In this document: positions 10,349 through 21,952 of the stretch, piece by piece | Layout: the number at the start of each line of letters is the position of its first letter | Numbering within the stretch: the stretch's first letter is position 1 | Assembly (NCBI RefSeq): GCF_029784135.1 | Contig: NC_073745.1 | Location: 109,967,716-110,031,715 of the forward strand | DNA from: Toxorhynchites rutilus septentrionalis | Lineage: Eukaryota > Arthropoda > Insecta > Diptera > Culicidae | DNA: 64,000 bases | Direction: 5' to 3' | Notes under the pieces: model-generated | Databases searched by the model: none | Told to the model about the DNA's origin: nothing | The model's input: only the letters and a program-made list of their open reading frames with translations | Position numbers and translations under genes: made by a program

Positions 10349-10402
10349 GAGGCGAATGAACTGCAAAGTTCAAAGCCTCTTAAAAACAAAGAAAGAAGAA
10401 TA
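10349..10402 (+). mobile_element. Hairpin micro-retroposon (54 bp)
   Basis: GAGGCGAATGAACTGC then GCCTCTTAAAAAC and a GAA-rich tail, with a GAGGC/GCCTC stem. It is bracketed by a perfect 12-bp TSD, AGGAAATACATA, at 10337-10348 and 10403-10414. An older, more decayed relative (GACGAATGACC...AAAGCCTTTTAAAA) lies just upstream at about 10290-10330. Confidence 0.8.
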
Positions 10403-10756
10403 AGGAAATACATAGCTCATCATGTTGCTCCTTAGTTATTTTTCTTTTTTTGCAGATGTAACGTCATTTATTTTTCAACATCAGTTATCAACCAAAGAAA
10501 GCAGTTCTTGCTACCGAGAAAATTCGTTAATGCCATCCTGCATACAATGTGTTGTAATTTGAAGCCATTTTTAATTCGGAAACCATGCATGGGTTTGTGA
10601 AAACTGAATGATCAATTTAAAAGACCCCAACCACCAATAAGTTCAAGAACAAGATAAACAAAATAAATCAGTTTATATTATATGTCATATTATGTCTCTT
10701 TAGAATGCATTGGTATTGTGAAAAACTTTCAATAACTCTTCTTTGAAAGGTTTAAT

Positions 10757-10772
10757 GGCCCTGAAAAGCGCC
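10757..10772 (-). terminator. Histone-type 3' stem-loop
   Basis: On the minus strand GGCGCTTTTCAGGGCC followed by ATTAAACC, then AAAGAG. One stem position is mutated (C to G) relative to the GGCCCTTTTCAGGGCC form. It terminates the H2A relic at 10922-11031. Confidence 0.8.
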
Positions 10773-10921
10773 GTGTTTTACGGTGGCTGGTTTTGCCACC
10801 AAAGCAGTCTGTATAAACAAACTTTTTCCTTCTTCTACCTGCTTCCGTTTTGCGATTGCGTTTGCCACTCGCTGAAACTAGTTGTTGCCACCGAACCGAA
10901 TGTGCTCTGTTCTGTTCGGTT

Positions 10922-11031
10922 TTGCGGGTTTTTTTTATTGTTGTGAGCAGCTTTGCAAGCCAACTCGAGCACTCCGGCGGCCGAAATTCTATAACCGCTA
11001 TTAGGTATACTGGTGCTCCGGCACCAATCCG
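10922..11031 (-). pseudogene. Histone H2A relic, C-terminal half
   Basis: The minus strand encodes RIGAGAPVYL, then an IEF segment, and after a frameshift V/CLELACKAA and KKTR, in the order of the H2A histone fold (core GAGAPVYLAAVMEYL and EVLELAGNAARD). The N-terminal half is replaced by unrelated sequence. A degenerate TATA-like ACAAAAGG lies upstream near 11113-11120, where sibling copies have GAGTATAAAA. A histone stem-loop follows at 10757. This is a captured, non-functional gene copy inside A1. Confidence 0.8.
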
Positions 11032-11287
11032 TTGATGCGATGTGATGTGAAACGATGCCACACAACCACACTGATTTACGGTTTGAAAGAGAATGATATA
11101 TTTTTCAGCGGATCCGCGCCTTTTGTACTCTAGCGGTACACACTCACAGGATAGAGACAAATCAGCAGACTAAGCCAAAGGGGCGAGTCCAACGAGACGA
11201 ACGAAAGAGCGTTAAAAGGGAGCGATGGCAAAAAAAAACATTCATTACGATTTGTTCGCTCGTTGGATTCACATGCAGGCTAAAAAG

Positions 11288-11303
11288 GGTCCTTTTCAGG
11301 ATC
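11288..11303 (+). terminator. Opposite-strand histone stem-loop
   Basis: GGTCCTTTTCAGGATC (6-bp stem with one G-T pair) followed by ACAAAATT and AAAGAG at 11323-11328. It points opposite to the H2A relics in this element, so it marks the 3' end of a divergent neighbour gene whose body (from about ATG 11225) is deleted to some 60 bp. Confidence 0.75.
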
Positions 11304-11878
11304 ACAAAATTATCTTCAATCTAAAGAGTTTATTGTTTTGTTATCACTCGATATCCCCATTTTGTTCGGTTAAACCTTCCTGTATAGCGATTGCGTTTGC
11401 CACTCGCCACAGCTTTCACAGTTGGAAAATTTCTTCCCATCCAGCTTGTGACATGTTGTATCCAGCTTGTGACATGTGTCGCATTGGAGGCGATTTTAAC
11501 CTGTAATTGAACATTTGCGATGACAGTGGTACAGTGTCGACTTTCGATGTGGGGTCATAATTTGGACCTCGAATTTTATGTTTACAAAAATGTCCAACTA
11601 AATATGTCGCATTACAGGTCCGTCCAATTAGCTGAATGTAGAGCTAAATGTAAATTACTGTACTTTCAATCTAGAAGCAATTTAAAAATTAATGAATATT
11701 GAATAATCGGGAAAGTCCCCAACCATAAATAAGCTCAGAACAACTGCCAAATTCACATACTCATCATATACTGGCAAACAAATTATGAAAAAATCAATTT
11801 GTGTTTTATTATTATTTTGGATATTATTTTAGAAGGCATTGAACTGTATTTCGTGAACTCTTTTTTGAAAGGTTTAAT

Positions 11879-11894
11879 GGCCCTGATAAGCGCC
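11879..11894 (-). terminator. Histone-type 3' stem-loop
   Basis: On the minus strand GGCGCTTATCAGGGCC (loop altered from TTTC), followed by ATTAAACC and AAAGAG. It is downstream of the H2A relic at 12080-12289. Confidence 0.75.
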
Positions 11895-12079
11895 GTGTTT
11901 TATGGAATTTTAGAAAACTTAGTACTCGTGGTTTTGAAAAAAACCATTTCGAACGCCCTCGATCCCGCCTTATGCTGGATTTGCCACCAAAGCAGATTGT
12001 ATAAAGAACAAACTTTTTTCCACTCGCTGCAACTGCCTGTTGTTGTCTTGATGTCCACCGAACCGAATGTGTTCTGTTC

Positions 12080-12289
12080 TGAATGCGGGTTTTCTTATCG
12101 TCGCGAGCAGCTTTACCAGCCAACTCGATCACTTCGACGGCCGAAACTATATAACGCCGGCTAGGTGGACTGGTGCACTGGTACTAACGCGCTCGGCCTA
12201 GCTACCCTTGCGGGGAACTCCAGATCAACACGGTTCGAGCGGGATTTTGCCTTTCCCTCCACTTTTCCTCCTTTACCATGTCCAGACAT
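12080..12289 (-). pseudogene. Histone H2A relic with start codon
   Basis: The minus-strand ATG at 12289 opens MSGHGKGGKVEGKAKS, then SRSN and the LEF core start, matching the H2A N-tail SGRGKGGKVKGKAKSRSNR. A deletion of about 23 bp (VGRIHRLL region) then shifts the frame. The CGCAAGGG (RKG) and VIELAGKAARDDKKTRI parts remain in other frames. A leader with ACAACACATCAACAAACC-like sequence lies upstream, shared with A2-A4. It cannot encode a full histone. Confidence 0.85.
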
Positions 12290-12806
12290 GGCTGCTTGGG
12301 TTGGTTTGTTGATGTGTTGTGATGCGACCCGATGTGGTGTACGGTTTGAAGAGAATGATCGTTACGGCAGCGGAGCGGGGATTTTTAAGCTGACTGGCTG
12401 GCTCGAGAATTACGCATGTGTGAGACTGCGACCAATGTTTCGTTAATTTTTTTCTTTTTCCTTTCCAATCGCGCTCCATTCTATTTCGCTGCTGCTCTGG
12501 TTACCCGTTTTGGTCGGTACGATTTGAGGAGCACAAAATGGACCAATCAAAAATGGGCACATAGTGCATTTGGACAATGCTTGATATTTCACAATTATTC
12601 AATTATTTATCTCAAGAAAAATGAAATGTTATTCATTATGATAGATGCGTAGATATATTTCCTATCAATTGATGCCAAAACCATTGCGATCTATTGAGAA
12701 ATGCTCGAGTTATAAGCGTTCCAAATCTTGCATTTTTTCCTACTTGTTCAGTGCCTAGGTTTCCATTTCACCCCCTATATCTTCCGGTTAGACGTAGTCC
12801 TACGTC

Positions 12807-13477
12807 AAAACAATTCTTTTTTGCATATTCGAGCGCCTACGATGTAACGTCCTCAAATTATTCACTTTTTTAACTTATTCTCGCAGACGCCAAACGAAGG
12901 AAAATAGCTACCTTGAAGAGGGGCTAATTTCAGCAGTGAATCCCTAGGCAATTAGAAAGCTGAGAAGGGAAAACGATGGACAATGCTTAGGATTAGAGGA
13001 GATGTGTCTAAAACGCGCCTGCCGGGCAATTTGACCCGTGCTGAGAATGCAGGAAAACAAGAGCGCGAACTGGAGAATTAATGCACGAATATTGGGAGAA
13101 TACGCTCACCGGAGGAACGGTTTTTATTTCTTCGCTGGTGGGCATGAAGGGACTAGATTGATGGAATCTCTCATTCATACAAGCTGTTTCTCTGAGCTTT
13201 ATAGTCTCTGAGAGAAACAACTCATGGGCATATTATACTTCTGATGGGCCATTTAACACCGTATGATTGGAAATTTAGAATTTGGGCGCCTTACAAAATA
13301 AAATTCGTAGCACTTTTGTTATTCAGTATCTAAAACAGAACGAGTACAGATGACTGAGGGTTAACTAATCTACGTACTGACGTAGTTGTTACCTTAAATT
13401 TTGAGAGCACGGTCAAGATAAATCCATTCTCGCTTAGAGGGTGCGTATTACACACTTCTCCTATAATCTACAAAAAA
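12807..13477. other. Spacer between A1 and B1
   Basis: No gene seen. A short CTACGTACTGACGTAG near 13371 resembles the A/B terminal palindrome turned inside out, but it lacks the rest of an element end. Confidence 0.4.
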
Positions 13478-14095
13478 TTGTAAGGGGTTGTATCTAGGAC
13501 ACGACCGCATATTTTCGACGTAGAACTAAACAATTGCATTATGCATTCCAATTGTTTACCACTTCGAATATTATTTTAGAATGCATCGAAATTTTAATTC
13601 TTCGTTACAAATAAATTTGATGAACGTCCTTGAATGTTAGATATGATCCCTTGGACCACCAAAATATGTGAACGGAGAAATTGTCAAACGATCATTGTAT
13701 TTTACATTTCCCTCTGAAATTATTGCACATCTAATGTTTACGTAGTTCTCGAACAGCGAAAGTTCATTCACCTCTAGTATCTGAAATGACGATTTTCCCA
13801 GGCCTCTCAGTTTAAAAGTACGTTTTAGGGAAACATATTCCGGTCCGCACAACGACAAGCGAGTAGAAAAGTACTCAACACCAAAAAATACCCCCGACTT
13901 GCAAGTATTTGCAAAGCGGATTCCCCCAGGCAAATTAATTTTGAAGTCCGTGTTAGGGGAACACATTTCAGTGGGAAAAAATACCCTCGACTTGCATATT
14001 ATGGCGTAGCGGATTCCCCCAGGCACATTGATTTTGAAGTCCGTGTTAGGGAAACACAGCTCAGTGGGAACAAAAATACCCCCTACTTGCATGTA

Positions 14096-15366
14096 TTAGG
14101 CTGTCAAAAAAGTCCTGCGGTATTTTTTTTGAATTTTCATTTGTTCATAAAATTAGTTACAATCATCTGTTTTAAGTCAAATATGCGCCGTTTTGTTCGA
14201 TGACTTGTTCCCAACGAGATGCTAACTTCATAATACCCCTGTTATAGAAGCTCGCTTCCTTAATGGCAAAAAACTCGGATAGCCAATTTTCACAGACCTC
14301 TTTTGTGGCTAACTTCTGACTACCTAGCTCGTTCGCCATGGACAAAAACAGGTGGTAGTCACTTGGTGCAAGATCCGGACTATACGGCGGATGCAAAAGA
14401 ACCTCCCATCCGAACTCCCGGAGCTTCTGGCGCGTCACCAAAGAAGTGTGTGGCATGGCGTTGTCCTGATGGAAGACAATGCGGCCTCTGTTTATCAAAG
14501 ATGGCCTCTTCTTCATGAGTGCTACCTTCAAGCGGTCCAGTTGTTGGCAGTACAGGTCCGAATTGAGCGTTTGGCCATAGGTAAGCAGCTCATAATAGAT
14601 TATTCCTTGACAATCCCACCAAACACACAGCAGAACCTTCCTGGCCGTTAATGAGGGCTTGGTCACCGTCTGAGCCGCTTCAGCGGGCTTCGACCACGAC
14701 CGTTTGCGCTTCACGTTGTCGTAAGTGACCCACTTTTCATCGCCAGTCACCATCCGCTTCAGAAACGGGTCGATTTTGTTGCGATTCAGCAGCGATTCAC
14801 ATGCGTCGATACGGTCAAAGATGTTTTTTTGCGTCAACGTGTGTGGCACCCATACATCGAGCTTCTTTGTGCATCCAAGCTTCTTCAAATGGTTAATAAC
14901 GGTTTGATGACTTATCCCCAGCGCTTGGCCGATGCTACGGCTGCTACTATGCCGGTCTTACTCGGCTAATTCAGCGATTTTGTCGCAATTTTCGACGACA
15001 GGCCTTCCGGAGCGTGGCGCATCTTTGACGACCTCTACACCAGAACGAAAACGTTGAAACCATCGTTGTGCGGTGGAAATGGAAACTGTATCGGGTCCAT
15101 AAACTGCACAAATTTTATTGGCAGCTTGAGGTGCATTTTTGCCTTTGTCATAGTAGTACTGTAAAATATGTCGGATTTTCTCTTAATTTTGCTCCATATT
15201 TGCGACACTATAACCCACGAACGACTAAACGAAACAAAACACTGTCAAGGACTATATTATAGCGCGCAAAAATACCTTTCCAACAAGCTATAGTATGACT
15301 CGATACAATGAATACAACTAGAACGACACCTCGCGGAAATACCGCAAGACTTTTTTGACAGCCTTA
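14096..15366 (-). mobile_element. mariner element, copy 1
   Basis: A 1,271-bp element with ~28-bp terminal inverted repeats (TTAGGCTGTCAAAAAAGTCC at the left, the reverse complement of TAAGGCTGTCAAAAAAGTCT at the right) and a TA target duplication at 14094-14095 and 15367-15368. It is inserted in the minisatellite of B1. Size and structure are typical for mariner. Confidence 0.93.
14172..15197 (-). pseudogene. mariner transposase, inactivated
   Basis: The catalytic part is an open 238-codon frame (14888-14172) with TGDEKWV (first Asp), VFHQDNAMPHTS (second Asp) and PYSPDLAPSDYHLF (third Asp). The last two are separated by 34 residues, the D,D34D signature of mariner. The N-terminal HTH part runs to an ATG at 15197 but has a stop at codon 5 (AAA to TAA relative to copy 2 at 49256) and further breaks around 14890-15000. 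It is not functional here; copy 2 keeps the N-terminal frame. Confidence 0.9.
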
Positions 15367-15984
15367 TATATTTGCAAAGCGGATTTCCACAGATACATCG
15401 ATTTTGAAGTCTGTGTTGGGGAAACCGTACATCGGGCCAATAAAAACTATAAAAACTTGCCAGTTAGGGCGTTTAGATAACGCTTGACATTTTACAGTTA
15501 TTCAATTGTTCATCTCATGGAAAATAATATTTAATTAATTTTGATAGACGCGTAGAAATATTTCCTATTAATTGATGCAAACATCTTTCCGATCTATTAA
15601 GAAATGTTCGAGTTATAATCATTCGAAATATGGGTAGGGTTAGCACACATCGGCAGAACAAATATATGGGAAAAAAATGATGTTCTTCCAGTTTTCATGA
15701 ATTTAAACCGTTCAGAGATTAGCGAATTGTAGTGTATAGCATATAAAACAAATCTTAGATAATATCCGATTCGATTGGTATGCATGTCATGAGAATTCGT
15801 TCACAGTGAAAATAGTTATTAACGTTAACTTTATTTCATAAAAACGTGACCTGTTTTCTGATTTGGCACCCTTCCTGAAAGACGTAGTTCTACGTCAAAA
15901 AAATTACTCCAAACAAAGCATTCATTTTCACTACACAGACAGATAGGATGATACATTCATAATTCTAATTCTGGTATAGTGCAC

Positions 15985-16925
15985 ATAATGTTGCTTTTGA
16001 GCAATTCCAAATGAAATCGACAAATGACAAAACATGAGTATTTTTGATTCGAATGAAAGTTTGTATTCCGTTTGGGTTGAAGGAAATATGAGTTTTCCAC
16101 AGCAATTGGGATTTTTTTGACTCAAGCGTAACTTTTGAAAAGGGCGTATCGATTTTAGTAGGAGAAATCTTTGATAATTTATATCTCAAAAACTACGAGT
16201 CGTACCGAAATAGTGTCTTAGAAAGAGTTATAGAGTATTGATGTCTAAACATGAAAAAATATTCACTGAGAAAAAAAATAGTACTATTTTCTTATTTACA
16301 AAAAAAAAACTTTAATTTGCAATATCCAAAATACATATTTTTTTTAATCATTTTTTCAGTTTTTTCATATAAAATAGAAGTCATGTAGAAAATTGAAAAA
16401 ATGAGTCCAAGATGGTAAAACTATTTTTGACGAACTTTGTGGAACATCGAATTTTTATGAATTTTCGAAACTTCGAATTTTTGTATGTTAACAATCATTT
16501 TTAGCCACAAATTATGATTCCTGAATGATTTAAAACAAAAAAGCTCATTATAAATCTCCTTCTAAATGCAGCCATTCTCGAGATATTTTGAAACATATTT
16601 CTAATTTATTGTCTATTTTATAGTGAATATTCCCTTCTAATATGTTTGTCGTGTTATAACCGTCATGTTCATGAAATTTTATGAATTTGCTTATAATTTC
16701 CAACAACTTTTCCAAATACATCATCATGGTAAAAATATATGTTTAGGAGTTACGTTGAAAATCATTTGAACATATTTGGGTTAATATAAAACGGGTAGAG
16801 ATGAACCAGCCTTTGGCTGAAAATCTCTTTAATAAAGAAAGAAAAAAAAAATAAAACCTAGCGATATTAAAAATTTTTTTTTCTTAATACAAACTTTTAA
16901 CATGTTATACATGTTGCGCCAACAG
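15985..16925. repeat. Left arm of long terminal inverted repeat
   Basis: It pairs with 22535-23415. Matching landmarks: TTTTTGATTCGAATGAAAG, GGGCGTATCGATTTTAGTAG, CCATTCTCGAGATATTTTG and TTAGGAGTTACGTTGAAAA, each found inverted in the right arm. A hairpin retroposon interrupts it at 16793-16850, after which pairing resumes (CTAGCGATATTAAAAA). Confidence 0.9.
16793..16850 (+). mobile_element. Hairpin micro-retroposon (58 bp)
   Basis: GGGTAGAGATGAACCAGCC, TTTGGCT, GAAAATCTCTTTAATAAAG, with AGAGAT/ATCTCT and AGCC/GGCT stems and an A-rich tail. It is flanked by ATAAAAC at 16786-16792 and 16851-16857. The right arm of the host element lacks it, which confirms an insertion. Confidence 0.8.
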
Positions 16926-17100
16926 AACACAACATTTATAAAATGAAAAAATATAATTCTCTACAATTTGTCAAATAATTCCTATATTTATCGGAGTTTA
17001 AGAGATACTAATAATAATACTAGAATTTTTAGCATTTATTTTTTATCAACATTTATTTTTATCAACTAACAATTTTGTTGTATATAATTTAATTTTTTTA

Positions 17101-18960
17101 TTATTTTCTTATATTTCTATACAAATTATGATAACTTGCTGCATTGTCGTTAGAGTACAACTTTGCTGCTACTTCATTCTCGGATAAAGGTACAAAAGAA
17201 TGATACTTTTGGCTACCTGGAATTTGTTTAGTGTTATCATACATGCTACTCAACTCTGCCACATCCTGATCATATTCTTCTTGTGACATATATGAAAATG
17301 ACAATTTAGTAAGATAGTCTTCTTTTCGCTTGCTAGCCCAGTCAAATAACGTTTTTGCACTCGTAATCGGATGCTCATGCTGCCTGGCCAAACTAGCTCT
17401 TGTTGCCATCCGTTTTAATGTACCACCAATTGCATCACAAGGTCCTTTGCCGTGTGATGTTCCAAAAAAATGCCATTCAGCGTAAATGTCGTATTTCGAT
17501 TAAAACTGACATAAACTCGCAACATTTTTCCTATTTTTATACTGGGATGCATCACCATCCGACATGCATTTTATTCTTTTTACCTGCATTTGTTGTTTCA
17601 AAAATGTTACCAATTTAGAAATAAATACTTGCACAGCTATTGTGTCATGACTTAAATCTTCAGGTATAACAACAAAACTTAAATTTGCCAGAGAACCTGT
17701 ACCAGTGATGACTTTGAACTTCATCTTGAAGCACAAATATATAATTTTCGGAAAAATCGCAAATCACAACAACCTCATTTTCTTGTGGAAATGTGGACTG
17801 TTGTGTTTTAATGTAATCATGAGTAAGTAATTTTTCAATTTTTTCGCAAAAATACGATACAAATTCTTCCACCGGTTTTACAAGAGTTTCTATGTCACAT
17901 CGATCAGTAGAACTCCATTGTGCATAAGTGATTTCAATTAAATTGCGTTCCTGAAGCTCATCTAGAAACCAGTTTCCAAACTCGTCCATTGCTGGGCATT
18001 TTTTTCATTCACGAAGGTAACAGTATTTTGATCTATTTGATATGTCACATAGTATTTTTTCCATATATTCTTTGCATTCAATGTTAAAGGAATATTTTTT
18101 GAGACTATGAAGCATAAGATTTACATTTTCATGGAATGTACAAACACAAACGTTATGAATTTCTGAACTACTTAGCAATTTCCAATGCTTCGGACGCAAT
18201 GATGCAAAAGAGCTAAATCCTATTTTGCAATTTGGATTAAGTTCCTGTTGAAAGTTTCCCGTAATGATGTTATAAATAATCTTTTTTGGATGTGTTGACG
18301 CTTCCCATCTTTAGCTACAGAAACATAGTCTCTTTCTCCAGGTAATGATCGACTGATATCGTCGTCATTATAAAATTCCGAAACATGATTTTTAACATCT
18401 TCACTTAAACTTGGTCCATATTTGCTATGTGGTGTCGACAATACACCTTTTTCATTTGCCAGTTTTTTGGCTTGAACTGCCATATATTTACTAACGCCGA
18501 ATTCTTCTTCCATTTTTTGCACGGACCAAGACTTAGGCAAAACTGTTAAAATTCCAACTTTTTCTGATCTTGTTCTGGTCAAATTTCTCTTTGAGCTGAT
18601 TGATAATCTCATCAAACTCTTTTGCCTTTTGATTAAAGTTCGACTCTTCGTCTTCTTCATGTGAAAAGGAAAATAGATTTCTTTTTATACCTTTAGAAAT
18701 TTCTTTGAATTTTTGTTCGGGGTAACTAGCCTGTCCAACTCATTTCGTCATTATTGGTGAAACGTTAATACCGGTGATTCCCTTGTTGAATATCTCAATG
18801 TTGTACGCTCGGGAATACTCTGGTATATTGGTGTTTTGGGAATCTTGCGAAGATGCTGAAACGACTGAAACTATTGATGGTACTTCTTTTAAAGTACATA
18901 TTTCCTACTGCTGTACTGATCTGCTCCTCAGTATTACACTGCTTTGGTTTGGAAAATAAA
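17101..18960 (-). pseudogene. Transposase of the long-TIR element, frameshifted
   Basis: One protein can be followed through at least five frame fragments. In order: KYPEQKFKEISKGIKR-like start (about 18730-18660), SVQKMEEEFGVSKYMA (18660-18220), SLRPKHWKLLSSSEIHNVCV (18199-18005), AQWSSTDRC and VVICDFSENYIFVLQDE (17989-17660), MSDGDASQYKNRKN (17736-17500), AEWHFFGTSHGKGPCDAIGG (about 17480-17405) and KTLFDWASKRKEDY (17409-17101). CDFSENY and SDGDASQYKN look like acidic catalytic motifs. I recall these motifs from insect repeats of Sola type, but no search was possible. Multiple frameshifts make it dead. Confidence 0.7.
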
Positions 18961-19369
18961 CGGCATGATGATGATGGTCCCGCCTCCTTCCCCTACAGAG
19001 GTTTGAGCAAGACGAGTTATCTAAAAGATAATTTATTTATTTTTTCTCAACATTGAAATCAGTTTAGCAAACACAAAAAAAAACGCACTGATTTTATTCA
19101 CAGATATAAGTTCAAAAAAATTGAAATTACCAAAGACAAGCCAATACTCAGTCATGTCCGCCACAGAGCCGATACGGTCCCGACGAGGCCCTTGCAGCCA
19201 AAGGGTCCACAAGTCCAACCGCCAGCCTTGTTTTGGATTGACAATGAATATCCTCATTCAGAGAAATCGAGAAAATTTCCTAGACCTGCACTTAAAAGTC
19301 TTTCAATTTAATATCCTTTATATCTGTGCCACGCGCGCGACGCTCAAACTTTTGTAGACTACTTTTATT

Positions 19370-21830
19370 TTTTTTTTCAACTAATACAACTATAAAAACA
19401 ACAAAATAAAAATAAAAATAGTCCATCATCACCAGATCATGACAGACATAATAGAGATCAATACTAATTTTAAAAAAAAGATAATTTAAAAAAAATTTAG
19501 ATAGTCTACATAATATAATCCGTTCATAAAAACTTCGTCAGGTTACTCGAAAACATTGAAAACAAACTACCAAAAATTATCCACATTAATTATCCGTTCG
19601 TATAAAACTTCGTCAATAAAAATCTTCGTCATAAAATTAAAAAAAATCGTTCGACTGTTAATAAAACACAGTTTTCACGTGTGAAATACAGTGCCTCTTA
19701 AATTCTGTAAGTGTTGTTGCTCATTTAATATGTCTTGGCATCGAATTGAAAACATTTATTCCTTTGAAGTACAACGAATTTTGTGAAGCACATGACAAGA
19801 AATTAGGTGTTCTTAATTCATTCGCGTTTCTAGTGTTATATCTATGGAAATCACTTCCTCTTTCAACTCGATCACACAAATATCGAGGCAGCAAACCGTG
19901 AACTACTTTAAAAATGAACACCATAGTTAAATAAACAATTCTTTGCTTCACGGATAACAATTTTAGAGCGTCCAGCATCAAAGATGAGGAAGTGAATCTA
20001 TTACATTTTAGAATCAACCGCATTATTTTATTCTGCAAACGCTGTAATCTCGATATTTGTGTATCATTGGCTAAAAATAATATGGAAGAACAAAAGTCTA
20101 AATGAGGAGAGATGATTGATTTGTATAGCTGTATTTTACTGCACATAGTTAAATCGTTTTTCAATCGGCATAAGATTCCACACTTCTTGGCAATTTTCTT
20201 GATGACATTGTCAATGTGAGTATTGAACTTGAGTTTGTCATCAATAACCACGCCAAGATATTTAATCTCCCGAACGCGATCAATGGTCTCATCATCAATT
20301 ACAATAGAGACGTTTTCATTAGAACGATTTCGCGAGATTACCATAAATTTAGTTTTATTTATATTCAACTTCAATTGCTTATACTTCAACCATCTACTTA
20401 AAGAAAGCAAATCTCCATTCAAATGTAAAACGACCTGATTTAAATCATTAACTGCAATGAATAACACAGTATAATCTGCAAAAAGGTTAATATCACAAAA
20501 TCGTAAAACTCGTCGCATGTCGTTGATGTACATAATAAATAGAAGGGGCCCTAATACACTTCCCTGAGGTACTCCAAAATTATTCCCTACGGGACTGGAA
20601 ATTCAATCATTAAAAATAGTCCGTTGAGTTCTGTCATACAAATAATTTTCAAACCATTTATATGCAGTACTAGTAATTCCAAAGCGCTTAATCGTATTCA
20701 ACAACAAGGGCCTAGAAATTGTCTCGAAAGCGCGTTTCAGATCCAAGAAAACAGCAATTATGGTATCTTTACATTCTATTTTCTCTTTCCATTTTGCTAA
20801 CACCAAGTTCAACGCGGTTTCACAGGAATGTCCTTCCCGATATCCCAATTGTTCTGGTATTATTTAGCAAAGCGTTGAGATTTAAATATTGCAACAGCTG
20901 GCCTTTAACAACTAATTCTAATATTTTCTCTAATGTGTGCAACATGTTGATGGGACGAAACTCTTCGGCTTTAATCGTTCCAGCAACCTTTTGAATAGGA
21001 ACTATGAAAGATTCCTTCCACACCTGAGGCACATGCCCAGTTAATAAAGACTTATTAATAAGGTCCAGCAAGATGTGATCAATGACATGAAAGCAATCTT
21101 GAATAACTCTAGCATTGACATTATCCACTCCAGCCGTTTTACCTAAAGAAAAGCAAATAGTTCTAAGTTCATTTAATGTAATTGGGTGAAATCTTTCAAA
21201 TCTACAATTACTATCAACCGGCTGTTTTATTTCATCAGGTTCATCGACCAATTCAATGGACTGATTGATCAATGAAACACTATTGACGAAATAATCATTA
21301 AACTTGGATACTATAGCCTGTTCAGACTGTTCAAGTGTGCCATGAAAAGCTATGGACCGCGGTTTACTATTACTAGGTTTCAATAAAGATTTCAAAATTT
21401 TCCATAACTCTTTGCTGTTGTTTTGATGCTGATCAATCTTCCTCTGAATATATTCACAACGAGTTTTCTGAATCGATTGTGAATATTTATTGCGCGCGAT
21501 CGTGTACATATTCCAGTGATTTCCATCATTTGTTCTACGAAATTTGTTGTACCATTTGTCTCTCTCACGTTTAAGGCGCCAAATCCAAATTGTACCAGCT
21601 GTTCGAGTTTTTCAAAGATACATACTTTTGCGTAACTAGCTGATTTGTACACGTTTTCAAGGTAATAGTAAGAACAGCTGCTGATTCATCTAAATTATCG
21701 ACCTCGAATGGAAAATCCAGGCTTCTCGTCACAAGATTCGAAACAGCATGTTTCGAATATTTCCTGATCCACAAATTTTTTAAGATGTATCTAAAAGGAT
21801 ATTGCATCCCATTGACTTAAGTTTCTCAAT
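19370..21830 (-). mobile_element. CR1/Jockey-like LINE, 5'-truncated
   Basis: A minus-strand non-LTR element inside the long-TIR transposon, inferred from its RT (19721-21807). The 3' flank at 19380-19700 is A/T-rich with an imperfect direct repeat around TATCCGTTCGTATAAAACTT and ATCCGTTCATAAAAACTT, probably its 3' UTR. The endonuclease is essentially missing. Borders are approximate and no TSD was found. Confidence 0.7.
19721..21807 (-). pseudogene. LINE reverse transcriptase, degraded
   Basis: Frames in order on the minus strand: linker (RRTNDGNHWN, then MYTIARNKYSQSIQKTR, 21509), RT palm and fingers (WKESFIVPIQKVAGTIKAEE, FRPINMLHTLEKILE), a frameshift to LGYREGHSCETALN and AVFLDLKRAFETI (20848-20603), another break across GVPQGSVLGPLLF, then MYINDMRR with FADYTVLF (20533 onward). 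The catalytic FADD is changed to FADY, so even a repaired frame would lack the second Asp. No RNase H domain follows, unlike the I-clade LINEs here. Confidence 0.85.
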
Positions 21831-21952
21831 CATTGACACGGTTAAGAAACGTTTTTCAGATGAACATTTCTTACCGTTTTTCGGAAACGATCTACAACAC
21901 GAAAAAAAATATTTTGTAGTCCATTGTGGTATACTGTTATATACTCTATAAG

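Larger units (their letters stand above)
9693..12806 (-). mobile_element. Histone-cassette element A1
   Basis: The longest copy (3,114 bp) of a family also at 26041, 35920 and 46736; this one is inverted. The left border is GACGGGTGGG, followed by the ATGTCGGGGACAT hairpin and GACGTAGGACTA. The right border is the palindrome GACGTAGTCCTACGTC at 12791-12806. It sits in A-rich sequence (AAAAAAGAA on the left, AAAA on the right), matching the T-tract insertion sites of the other copies. Cargo includes two decayed H2A segments, three minus-strand histone stem-loops (10757, 11879, 9870) and one plus-strand stem-loop (11288). About 800 bp at 9900-10740 is not in the other copies. I find no transposase. 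Confidence 0.85.
13800..15480 (-). repeat. ~90-bp minisatellite, split by mariner
   Basis: About five degenerate units. Each has (minus strand) TTTCCCTAACACGGACTTCA, then GGGGGAATCCGC or similar, and a CAAGTCGGGGGTATTTTT block. Units lie at about 13800-14095 and resume at 15369-15440 on the other side of the mariner. The same repeat forms six units in element C at 39168-39780. Confidence 0.8.
13478..15896 (-). mobile_element. T-tract element B1 with minisatellite cargo
   Basis: A relative of the A family with different cargo, in inverted orientation. The left border follows AAAAAA and reads TTGTAAGGGGTTGTATC, with the hairpin TGTATC/GGACAC, then ACCGCAT and GACGTAGAACTA. The right border is GACGTAGTTCTACGTC at 15881-15896 followed by AAAAAAA. 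Its first ~240 bp (minus strand from 15896) match B2 at 61843, and its middle shares the TTCGAGTTATAA and TATTAATTGATGCA blocks with A. Cargo is a ~90-bp tandem repeat interrupted by a mariner. No transposase of its own was found. Confidence 0.75.

Noticed and set aside
10729..11160. 143-codon minus frame as a functional histone-like gene
   Set aside because: Only a segment of it is H2A-like, it lacks the N-tail and shifts out of the H2A frame; it is a relic read-through.
12165..12446. Open plus-strand frame of 93 codons, and its equivalents at 26495-26773, 36374-36562 and 47422-47610
   Set aside because: Antisense of the H2A relic 1 region; its conservation follows from element copy number.
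13365..13390. CTACGTACTGACGTAG as another A/B element end
   Set aside because: The half-sites are in the wrong order, it is not next to a T tract, and there is no following conserved block.
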